Assembly: GCF_014805625.2 (NCBI RefSeq)
Contig: NW_023998422.1
Span: 518,447-582,446 of the forward strand
Direction: 5' to 3'
Source: Glossina fuscipes
Lineage: Eukaryota; Arthropoda; Insecta; Diptera; Glossinidae
Length of the DNA: 64,000 nt
How positions within the stretch are numbered: position 1 is the stretch's first letter; each line of letters starts with the position of its first letter. Below the pieces are notes generated by a model, which saw only the letters and a program-made list of their open reading frames with translations, did not search any database and was not told where the DNA came from. A program made the position numbers and the translations under genes. Below, piece by piece: positions 10,202 to 17,561 of the stretch.

Positions 10202-10693
10202 TTCGGCATTCATGCAAGTGCAGAAACAGTAAAATCTAACAATTTATTGTCGTTTTTGTACTGCTTACGCCACCTTGTGTTGTTAACCCACGAAAAATCA
10301 TAAACACAAGACTATTTATTTAAACACTCATCCGTTCGGAGCGGGACAACAGGGAGTGTAAAGAGACTTTACGAGGTTTACAACAACAGTTCGTACATTT
10401 TGAAAATTATTGTTGTGCCAATTTCTCAAGTAAACAAAATCATAAACCAACTGGTTCTCTGACATAGCAGCTGATTTCATTGTAAATTCCCCTTTGCTAA
10501 GTTGTCGTCAAAGCGCTTGCTCGAGAATGAAATATTTCCCAAAACATTTGCCCCTAAATAAAAGTCTCTCTCAACACTTATAATTTTGCTCTCATTCTCT
10601 CGCACTCCCCTATTCTCTGACAACTTGTTGCTCTTCGTGGGTTTTTGTTCGCTCTTTGTTTAGAAACTCGATGTTAAAGCATAAAGCATTCAA

Positions 10694-10705
10694 AAAATTG
10701 CCTGA
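10694..10705 (+). promoter_or_regulatory. Possible internal docking-like sequence
   Basis: AAAATTGCCTGA is the exact reverse complement of the core of the w17 selector (11234-11245) and close to that of w12. It lies in the 2.3 kb gap between w16 and w17. A docking role is inference; a 12-nt match in an AT-rich intron can be chance. Confidence 0.3.
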
Positions 10706-11230
10706 GCCGTAAATTTCATTATAATGTTGTTGTTCAGTTTACCATCAATGAGTTTAGCGCGTTTTTGGGTCAGAGTTTCTTTTGAATGACGTTGGTTGCT
10801 GGGTTGGTGTTTGCTTTGTTTTGTTTGGGTTTTCTGCGGTTATTTCTTTAACTTTCATTGATAACTTTTTCTCTCGTCTTGATTTATGCATTTGTGAGTA
10901 TATAGTAATTTTCTCATCTACTTGTTGCTTTTACTCTCGCTAATCTAGTTCGTGACTTTATCTTTTTTTTTTTTAGTTGTTTAATGGCAATGGTAATTGT
11001 GTAGTGAGTGAGCGAGTGGTGGTGTTATGATGTTATGACCTTGTACTTGATTTACCCATTTCCATAGTTGTAACTTTATTCATACTTAACCTTTAGATGC
11101 GAATGATGTAGGCATTGACCTTTCACCTGGAGCATGCATAAAATGTTGAGCTAAAATTAGGTTAAAAAATGAAAAAAATGCTAAGATATTTTTATCATCA
11201 TTTCATGCATAAATTAAAGTTCTCATAAAG

Positions 11231-11245
11231 CATTCAGGCAATTTT
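11231..11245 (+). promoter_or_regulatory. Selector-like motif before exon 6 w17
   Basis: CATTCAGGCAATTTT; strong match. Twelve of its bases are exactly complementary to a sequence at 10694-10705 in the same intron. Confidence 0.65.
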
Positions 11246-11297
11246 GATGTTCAACTTTCACATTTTTACTTTCAATTTTAATTAAAACACTTCACAG

Positions 11298-11421
11298 AAC
11301 CCATGGGCGCAAAGGCTCCGACTTTTTCCTTGCAATATACGTTAATTGAAGTTAAAAAACCCCAAGACAGCAGTTTTGCGTTGTTTTGTCAAGCTCAAGC
11401 TTATCCAGTGCCTTTAATAAG
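11298..11421 (+). CDS. Dscam1: Dscam1 exon 6 variant w17
   Basis: 124 bp, acceptor CTTCACAG, donor GTAACA. Reads EPMGAKAPTFSLQYT and LFCQAQAYPVPLIR. First member of the CQAQ block. A clear selector CATTCAGGCAATTTT is 52 nt upstream. About 70% alike to w18 by eye, so the two are probably a tandem pair. Confidence 0.95.
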
Positions 11422-11531
11422 GTAACATATATATGGGTATATATATATATAAAACGTTAGTAAGGATCCCAACATTTAATTTCGTTTTTGATTGGAGAAC
11501 AGTAATAGTTAAATCTTATCGTTTTCATTAG

Positions 11532-11655
11532 AACCGGTCGGAGCTAAGCCGCCTACTTTTTCTTTGGAATATAAATTAATCGAAGTGGAAAAGTTTCAAA
11601 GGTCTAGTTTTGCTCTACTCTGCCAAGCCCAAGCATATCCAGTTCCCCTAATAAG
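11532..11655 (+). CDS. Dscam1: Dscam1 exon 6 variant w18
   Basis: 124 bp, acceptor TTTCATTAG, donor GTAAAT. Reads EPVGAKPPTFSLEYK and LLCQAQAYPVPLIR; sister of w17 (shared LIEV segment). Intron from w17 is 110 nt; only a weak CAACATTTAATTT stands where a selector would be. Confidence 0.95.
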
Positions 11656-11680
11656 GTAAATGCGAAAAAGAACAAAACCC

Positions 11681-11694
11681 AACATTCAGTTTTC
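11681..11694 (+). promoter_or_regulatory. Selector-like motif before exon 6 w19
   Basis: AACATTCAGTTTTC; matches the ends of the consensus but lacks the GCA core, so pairing would be shorter. Confidence 0.4.
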
Positions 11695-11752
11695 ATACAA
11701 CAACAACAACAACAACAAAAACATCTGATAATTGCGATACTATTGCCTTTAG

Positions 11753-11876
11753 AACCTATTGGTTTTAAGAAACCTAATTTTCCCGACGAGGTGCAAACCT
11801 TTGCGCATCAGGCTCCTGTTAAAAATACGTTAGCGTTGATTTGTCAAGGGCAAGCGTATCCGGTGCCAATTTTCAG
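11753..11876 (+). CDS. Dscam1: Dscam1 exon 6 variant w19
   Basis: 124 bp, acceptor GCCTTTAG, donor GTAATA. Reads EPIGFKKPNFPDEVQ and LICQGQAYPVPIFR; CQAQ is CQGQ. Selector-like AACATTCAGTTTTC is 58 nt upstream, and a (CAA)n run lies between. Confidence 0.95.
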
Positions 11877-12202
11877 GTAATAATCAACAGGTCCTTAGAG
11901 TCTTTATATATATATACAAATGAAAAGATTTGAATGAGGAGTAGAAGATTCTACGAAGCACGTCCTAATCGTTTACAGTAATCAAGCCTTTAGCTAAAGC
12001 AAGCGATAAGATTATCTCCTCACGGGTAGAGATGTCGGCCTTATTTAGTTCTGTTAATTATTCGAATTAATTTTCTGATACAACTAATCATTTAGTGATT
12101 GATTTCGGACTAAAGTACCTGCCAGCTGGTTCTGAAGTGAGTAACATTCATTTTTTTTTAAATAAATCGAATTTTTTTTCGTTTTGAAATTTTAATCTGT
12201 AG
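11877..12202. other. Gap between exon 6 w19 and w20
   Basis: 326 nt holding the probable decayed cassette at 11979-12062; otherwise AT-rich. Confidence 0.5.
11979..12062 (+). pseudogene. Probable decayed exon 6 cassette
   Basis: After a TTTACAG acceptor, in the correct phase, the frame reads VIKPLAKASDKII, then VEMSALFSSV. This resembles exon 6 (..AKAP.. and SFALLC) but the Glu-Pro start, the Cys and the whole CQAQAYPVP segment are gone, and no donor follows. Confidence 0.45.
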
Positions 12203-12326
12203 AACCGATGGGTTCGAAAGCTCCTACATTTTCAAGTGATTCTAAGGGCAGCATATTTGTACGTTCTACAAAATCAAGTTTTGCTTTACTATGTCAAGCT
12301 CAAGCCTATCCGGTACCTATAATAAG
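12203..12326 (+). CDS. Dscam1: Dscam1 exon 6 variant w20
   Basis: 124 bp, acceptor AATCTGTAG, donor GTAAAA. Reads EPMGSKAPTFSSDSK and LLCQAQAYPVPIIR. It follows a gap holding a probable decayed cassette (11979-12062). Confidence 0.95.
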
Positions 12327-12396
12327 GTAAAAGGAATAAAACAATTATTTTAATTAAAAGCTAATTTTTTTTGATTTCGTTCAAAAATCTCCCGAA

Positions 12397-12412
12397 ATTC
12401 GTAGGCAAATTA
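12397..12412 (+). promoter_or_regulatory. Selector-like motif before exon 6 w21
   Basis: ATTCGTAGGCAAATTA; consensus with two inserted bases. Confidence 0.4.
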
Positions 12413-12462
12413 TTAGAACAAAAAAAAAAAATAAATAAATAAAATCCAAATAATTGTTACAG

Positions 12463-12586
12463 AACCAATCGGTGCTAAAGCACCTTCCTTTAATACTGAT
12501 TCAAGTTCATTTACTTACACACGTGCGAGGGGTCATGGTTTCGCTCTATTATGTCAAGCTCAAGCCTATCCGGTGCCCATAACAAG
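12463..12586 (+). CDS. Dscam1: Dscam1 exon 6 variant w21
   Basis: 124 bp, acceptor TTGTTACAG, donor GTAAAA. Reads EPIGAKAPSFNTDSS and LLCQAQAYPVPITR; Thr replaces the Ile before the last Arg of its relatives w20, w22 and w23. Selector-like ATTCGTAGGCAAATTA is 50 nt upstream. Confidence 0.95.
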
Positions 12587-12699
12587 GTAAAAAGCGTTCC
12601 ATGCTCTGCGATAACATTTCTAGACAGTATATGCAATATTCCTCCGTTTCTACATTTTTGTTGTTTTCCCGATTTTCGTTTTGAAAAATTAACTTTCAG

Positions 12700-12823
12700 A
12701 ACCCATGGGAAGCAAAGCTCCAACATTTAACACCGATACAACTTCAGTCTCTTATACACGTTCCGTGGGACAAAGTTTCGCATTATTGTGTCAAGCTCAA
12801 GCTTATCCGGTGCCTATAATAAG
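12700..12823 (+). CDS. Dscam1: Dscam1 exon 6 variant w22
   Basis: 124 bp, acceptor AACTTTCAG, donor GTATGT. Reads EPMGSKAPTFNTDTT and LLCQAQAYPVPIIR. Closest to w21 and w23; the three look like recent tandem copies. Confidence 0.95.
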
Positions 12824-12915
12824 GTATGTTTTGCCTGTTTAAAGTTTAATTCTGTTAGACATCTTCACGTGGCTCGCTATCATTGATTTAAGAAATATTT
12901 TAATAATTTAGTATT

Positions 12916-12931
12916 AAATCAGGCAGTTTTC
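12916..12931 (+). promoter_or_regulatory. Selector-like motif before exon 6 w23
   Basis: AAATCAGGCAGTTTTC; strong match including the whole CAGGCAGTTTT core. Confidence 0.65.
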
Positions 12932-13016
12932 CAAGAGCTTCAAGCTCTTTTACTTTTCATTTATTATGTTTTCGATGGAATTTGTTGCATAAAAATCATT
13001 ATCTTTATTTTCAAAG

Positions 13017-13140
13017 AACCCATGGGCGCTAAGGCCCCTTCCTTTAATACGGCGGCGAATTCAATTTCTTTTACCTATGCTGTTCATCAAAGTTTTGCCT
13101 TATTGTGCCAAGCTCAAGCTTACCCAGTGCCAATAATAAG
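13017..13140 (+). CDS. Dscam1: Dscam1 exon 6 variant w23
   Basis: 124 bp, acceptor TTTTCAAAG (A at -3), donor GTGAGA. Reads EPMGAKAPSFNTAAN and LLCQAQAYPVPIIR. A strong selector motif AAATCAGGCAGTTTTC lies 85 nt upstream. Confidence 0.95.
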
Positions 13141-14263
13141 GTGAGACTTTACTGATGTACTTTAAGAAATGAAAGAAGTAGGAAGAAAGCTAAGTTAACC
13201 TCTCCGGGATAATCCTTTATACCCGTTCTAATCGCTTGGAAGTAGTCCCGTCCTGCTTTTGCAAATTGGCAAATAGGAAAAAAATTGATTTCAATGAAAG
13301 TTTGGACCGATAAAAGGCGGAAGTTTGCTTTATTTATAAACGCAGTCTCGATGAAATTGTCGAAGCTTTTGCGAGGTTTTTTAAATATTGCCAGCGAACC
13401 ATTTGCAGGTTGACTTTTGAACTTGAATGAGGCTTTCAAGCTTCTAGCCGCATTTTAGACATAGATAGATAAACTGATAGATGGATAGATAAATGGACAG
13501 ATAGGTGTACGGAACATGGTAACGGGGAAAAGGATTCGAAAGGAAGGTGGGCGTACACTCTTATCTCAAACAATGGATAGAAAAAGTATGCTTTTTCTTA
13601 ACCCATCTTTTGGCTGGGCATGGAAACTTTTTAGGTTGCCTTCACCGTTTTAAACAACGGACAGATAAAGCATACAAGCTGTTCTCAAAGCACAAGCACA
13701 CTGTCTGGCTTAGACATCTTTGGGAATAATGGTTTCCGAACCCCGGGACATAAATATTAGACCATGTAACCTACTATCAATTGTACTGAGGTATACGAAA
13801 AGATAGAGGAAATTCATACGATAGCATACGAAGCGTTAATCTTACGCGAGGGTAAGAGGTTGTGGGATTATATAATATGGAGTAACAAGGATCCACAAAG
13901 GTCCATCTCGAGTGAATACGAAAGCCGAATGTCTTAGGCCCGCTTGATGGCAATTATTTGCTGCCATTATCTTGACGAAACAAATGAATAAATGGATTGA
14001 TAAGTAATAGCGAGAAGCCTTCGTTAAACTGATTAAGAATCACACGTTAGTTAAGAAAATGCCCTCCTCATGAGACTTGTAAAGTGATTTTCTGCGTGTT
14101 GCAAGCAGCTTGACCTAATTAATACAGTTCCATAAATTATTATTACTATAATCTATTGTAAGATATTCGCACTTGAAATGGAGATAATAAGCAATTGCTC
14201 TTAAATAGTTCTACCATTATCGACATCCTCCGACTATTTTTATTTTCTTTTTATTTTTAATAG
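13141..14263. other. Gap between exon 6 w23 and w24
   Basis: 1.1 kb. GATA-type simple sequence (13460-13510) and unrecognised AT-rich DNA; the 96-codon minus-strand frame at 13149-13439 has no recognisable features. No selector motif found for w24. Confidence 0.5.
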
Positions 14264-14387
14264 AGCCCATAGGTGCGAAAGCTCCTTCATTTAATAGCAT
14301 CTCAACGATAAGTGGATTTTCAAGTAAAAGTTCATCAGATTTGGTGCTACTATGTCAAGCACAAGCCTATCCGGTGCCTATATTTAG
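14264..14387 (+). CDS. Dscam1: Dscam1 exon 6 variant w24
   Basis: 124 bp, acceptor TTTTTAATAG followed by AG (Glu as GAG), donor GTAAAT. Reads EPIGAKAPSFNSIST and LLCQAQAYPVPIFR. Isolated by gaps of 1.1 and 2.1 kb that carry transposon debris. Confidence 0.95.
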
Positions 14388-15184
14388 GTAAATCATGAGC
14401 AAATAAACCATAAAAACAAAGAATGTTTAATTTTATAATATGATAAAATGTTGTTATGAAAGCATTCATTAAAGTGATTTTATCACGAGTTTGGAATTAG
14501 ATTGAAATATGTGTCGGTCCATTTTTTCAGCCATCACAAAATCTCCCAAAAATTTGTATGAAACGACTTAGAATCGTGGGAAATATTTGTAATAATTTCT
14601 TAATCGGCTCTTAGGTTATTGATAACAATCGTTGAAAAGTTAATTTTGTACAAAATATTTTGATCACTACCAATCTGGTCAGGTCCGTCTATATGTCTAT
14701 ACATATTTGTGCTATAAACAAGTTTCGGGTCGCAAGCAATGGAGAACGTTCTCTGACTGTTCAATCAGTCAATGTCTGCGCATAGGTATACTATTTTTAC
14801 AGGATTTGGAAAAATCGGCCACGCCCATCCAACAGTAAAGAATTTGCTTTCGTTGGTTTTTTGCTTTTTTTTTTTTAAATAAATATACACTTGAGTTTTT
14901 TCTTTTGCGATGACACAACAATCGAAAATGTTTGATTGGGTGTGATGACCGTAGCAGCGTTTTTGTCGTGTTCTATGGGGCGATCAAATAAAATTTTTTT
15001 CTAATTTGAAACCGAACGAAAACGTTTAAAATCATCAAAAAAATTTTTTATAGATTTTAGACAGCGGCTCATGACGTCTTTATTCATTCATGGAACCATT
15101 TTTCCAGAATTTCCATAAATTCGCTTTTATTTAATCGACAACAAAATTAATCTTGAAAAATAACATCCTTTAGAGTTTCTATTG

Positions 15185-15490
15185 AAATTATCCAGATCCT
15201 TTAGAAAGATCTATTGAATCTATCCAATGACTTAACATTAAGACGAAGAAAAAGTCGAACGAAGTTACATCGCATGATCTTGGCGGCTAGCTTGTGTAGA
15301 TACATTTGAAGACTACGCGGCTATTGAACTTTTTTGTCAATAAATGCATTATAGGTTTTGCACCATTTTGCTGAGACCGTATGTTGACCAAATCGAAGCT
15401 ATTCCACAAAACATTATGTCCGTTCTGTAGCATTCTCCACTGACGCTAACAGAAATTTCTGAAACGCCATCTTCAGCAAACAAAGTACAG
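15185..15490 (-). mobile_element. Mariner-like transposase C-terminal relic
   Basis: On the minus strand, pieces read FAEDGVSEISVSVSGECYR, then MHLLTKKFNSRVVF, then PPRSCDVTSFDFFFVL. The last is the PPRSCDLTPLDFFLWG-type motif that carries the third catalytic residue in one branch of mariner transposases; it is altered, and frames shift between the pieces. An inactive copy. Confidence 0.65.
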
Positions 15491-15696
15491 GTAACAGTTA
15501 GCTTTTATTTATATAAAGATAAAGAACAGCAGGGCAAAATTTTTCTTATTTACGCAGCCTCTTAAACTAATTTTAAGCCGCAGAAAGACATTTGCGACAA
15601 AAGAAAATAAAATTTGAACAAATTTTTAATTTTTTTGTAAGCCCCACTTAAAGGTCTCGTTTCTCAAGATTCGTTTAGAATATTGTGGGTTTTTAG

Positions 15697-15803
15697 GTCC
15701 CAACTATTGCTTTATAGTTAAACAGATTGGTAACAGCAAGGTGAAAATTTGTTATTGGTATGTCAAGGTCGTGCTTATTCAGTTCCAGTGTTTATCTTGT
15801 TGT
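15697..15803 (+). pseudogene. Decayed exon 6 cassette
   Basis: After a TTTTTAG acceptor the first half is unreadable, but 15743-15796 reads ENLLLVCQGRAYSVPVF, which aligns with the exon 6 end (LLCQAQAYPVPVF). The donor AG/GTAA is replaced by ATCTTGTT, so the cassette cannot splice normally. It sits in the CQAQ block where a member would be expected. Confidence 0.8.
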
Positions 15804-16515
15804 AATATTGTTGTTGCGGTATTTGTAAAAATCTTGTAAATTTTTAGTAGTAGTAATTGTAGTGAAAAAGGGTGTGCGTGTTTAAATGTAACTAGCAAAG
15901 ACACGAACCATTATTTATTTATTTTTTTTTCAGAGAGAGCTTTGTTAAGCCGTTAACAGAAATCTGTTAAACGAAGTCTTGGAGGGATTTAAGTCAAAAT
16001 ACAGTTAAAATAAAACTTTTGGAGAATTTTTTACAAAATATTATAAACAAAACATGACATTATCTAAAATAATTAATATTTGAAAGGACAATATTTTTAC
16101 ACTATGTCATATATGAGGTTGATAAAGCGAAAGTTTGTTTAGCTACTGTGGGCAAATCATGCCCTGTGAAAAAATGAAACTAGCACAGCGTGAATTCTCC
16201 ATAAATACTATAACGATAATTATAAGCCTCTCCAACGGTTATATTAAGTTTTGCTCGGAGAACTTTTTTATGGCACATTGAAATTTGCCAGACTTAACAT
16301 CCCATCCATAATTGTAGCGATTTTAAGCATTTTATTATCGGGAAACAGAAGAGATATTTGTTGTTGCAGTGTCAATATATGTAGGTGTAGAAAATTTTTT
16401 AAGCATTACATCTGTATTCGTAGGCAAGATCAAATAGTTCGCGATATTCTACCCACTGGTTTTGGAAAACATATTGAAATTTAACTGTGATCTTTATTCA
16501 AATGGTAATTTTTAG

Positions 16516-16639
16516 AACCTATGGGTGCTAAAGCTCCATCCTTCTCCAATTATATCGCCAGTTTAACTATATATCGTCGTTATGGTGAAAGTTTTGCTTT
16601 TTTTTGTGAAGCTCAAGGATACCCGATACCTCTGCTGAG
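16516..16639 (+). CDS. Dscam1: Dscam1 exon 6 variant w25
   Basis: 124 bp, acceptor AATTTTTAG, donor GTAAGC. Reads EPMGAKAPSFSNYIA and FFCEAQGYPIPLLR; CQAQ has become CEAQ and Val is Ile in YPIP. No selector-like motif was recognised upstream. Confidence 0.95.
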
Positions 16640-16820
16640 GTAAGCATATAAAATGTTTGCTGCAAAGCGCTCTTTTCCTCAAGTTTAGGTTGTGGCAGAT
16701 AAATCGGTTGCGATTTTTCTTTTTTTTTTTTTAATATAATTTAAATAGAGTAAATTTGAAATTTTTTATTTTATTTTTTTTGTGAGCTATGGTAATAAAT
16801 TCCTACTTTTTATTTTAAAG

Positions 16821-16944
16821 AGCCTGTTGGTGCTAAGCCTCCTACGTTCTCGGGTGAATCAAAAAGTTTTACGTTTTACAAAGAAATCGGTCAAAGTTTC
16901 GCCATTTTATGTCAAGCTCAAGCTTACCCAGTGCCCATAATACG
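16821..16944 (+). CDS. Dscam1: Dscam1 exon 6 variant w26
   Basis: 124 bp, acceptor TATTTTAAAG (A at -3), donor GTTAGT. Reads EPVGAKPPTFSGESK and ILCQAQAYPVPIIR, ending CG (Arg). Only 53 nt of intron separate it from w27. Confidence 0.95.
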
Positions 16945-16997
16945 GTTAGTGGTATATAATCATTAAATGAAACACTTTTAAATATCTTCTTAATTAG

Positions 16998-17118
16998 TTC
17001 CCATGGGCAGTGTAAGCCCAAAAATTTCCGGTGGACGCCTACAAGAGCTAACACGGGAAACTTCGCAATCAATTGTCATTTTATGTTTGGCTCAATCTAA
17101 TCCGACACCAGTTTTCAG
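16998..17118 (+). CDS. Dscam1: Dscam1 exon 6 variant w27, valine start
   Basis: 121 bp, acceptor CTTAATTAG, donor GTAGAA. The exon begins TT, so the codon shared with exon 5 is GTT (Val) where all others give Glu: VPMGSVSPKISGGRL, then ILCLAQSNPTPVFR. CPAQ is CLAQ and the conserved Tyr of AYP is Asn. It is the most divergent intact cassette seen; frame is open. Confidence 0.92.
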
Positions 17119-17136
17119 GTAGAAATTATTATCCAA

Positions 17137-17151
17137 CTTTCAGGCGGTTTG
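17137..17151 (+). promoter_or_regulatory. Selector-like motif before exon 6 w28
   Basis: CTTTCAGGCGGTTTG; one change in the core (GCGG), which would still pair by G-U. Confidence 0.55.
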
Positions 17152-17209
17152 AAGAATGTTTTTGCTTTACTCTAACGTTTATCTCGGTGTTTTTTGAATA
17201 AATTTTTAG

Positions 17210-17330
17210 AACCTATTGGTAGTGTGGCACCTAAATTGTCCGGTGATCGTTTACAGGAGTACACTATGAATTTTCATGACAGCTTCGCCCTGTTATGTCA
17301 AGCTCAGTCATATCCAATGCCTATATTCAG
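17210..17330 (+). CDS. Dscam1: Dscam1 exon 6 variant w28
   Basis: 121 bp, acceptor ATTTTTAG, donor GTATTT. Reads EPIGSVAPKLSGDRL and LLCQAQSYPMPIFR; shares the SG.RLQE segment with w27, so they are sisters. Selector-like CTTTCAGGCGGTTTG is 59 nt upstream. Confidence 0.95.
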
Positions 17331-17379
17331 GTATTTTCATAACATTTTGTTTGTTTTTTTTTAATAAAATTTCTTCCAA

Positions 17380-17393
17380 ATTCAAGCAGTTTC
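17380..17393 (+). promoter_or_regulatory. Selector-like motif before exon 6 w29
   Basis: ATTCAAGCAGTTTC; one change in the core, 48 nt before the exon. Confidence 0.6.
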
Positions 17394-17440
17394 GGATCAA
17401 TGTTTTTAATTGAAATTTTAATCACTTTTTGAATTTCTAG

Positions 17441-17561
17441 AACCTATGGGTCACGTTAAACCTAAAATCGCTTTCAAAAGTATAGAAATTAATGAGATTT
17501 CTCAAGGTAGTCCTAGCGTATTGCATTGTCCGGGACAAGCTTATCCAGTACCATTGCATAG
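17441..17561 (+). CDS. Dscam1: Dscam1 exon 6 variant w29, last of array
   Basis: 121 bp, acceptor AATTTCTAG, donor GTAAAT. Reads EPMGHVKPKIAFKSI and LHCPGQAYPVPLHR; returns to the CP type (CPGQ). A clear selector ATTCAAGCAGTTTC is 48 nt upstream. The next exon is constitutive exon 7, 2.3 kb on. Confidence 0.95.

Larger units (their letters stand above)
8961..11297. other. Large gap between exon 6 w16 and w17
   Basis: Holds a dispersed-repeat copy (9270-9738), a (CAA)n run (10179-10201), a docking-like 12-mer (10694-10705) and the w17 selector (11231). It separates the CPAQ from the CQAQ cassettes. The less AT-rich part 10240-11100 is unrecognised. Confidence 0.6.
14388..16515. other. Gap between exon 6 w24 and w25
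   Basis: 2.1 kb holding a mariner-like relic (15185-15490) and a clear decayed cassette (15697-15803). The remainder is AT-rich and unrecognised. Confidence 0.6.

Noticed and set aside
13149..13439. 96-codon minus-strand frame
   Set aside because: No recognisable motif, lies in an inter-cassette intron on the opposite strand; length is within chance.
27..17561. Tandem array of short genes or a repeat-spacer (CRISPR-like) array
   Set aside because: The 124-bp units vary in sequence, keep a coding phase and carry splice sites; they are alternative exons, not spacers or independent genes.
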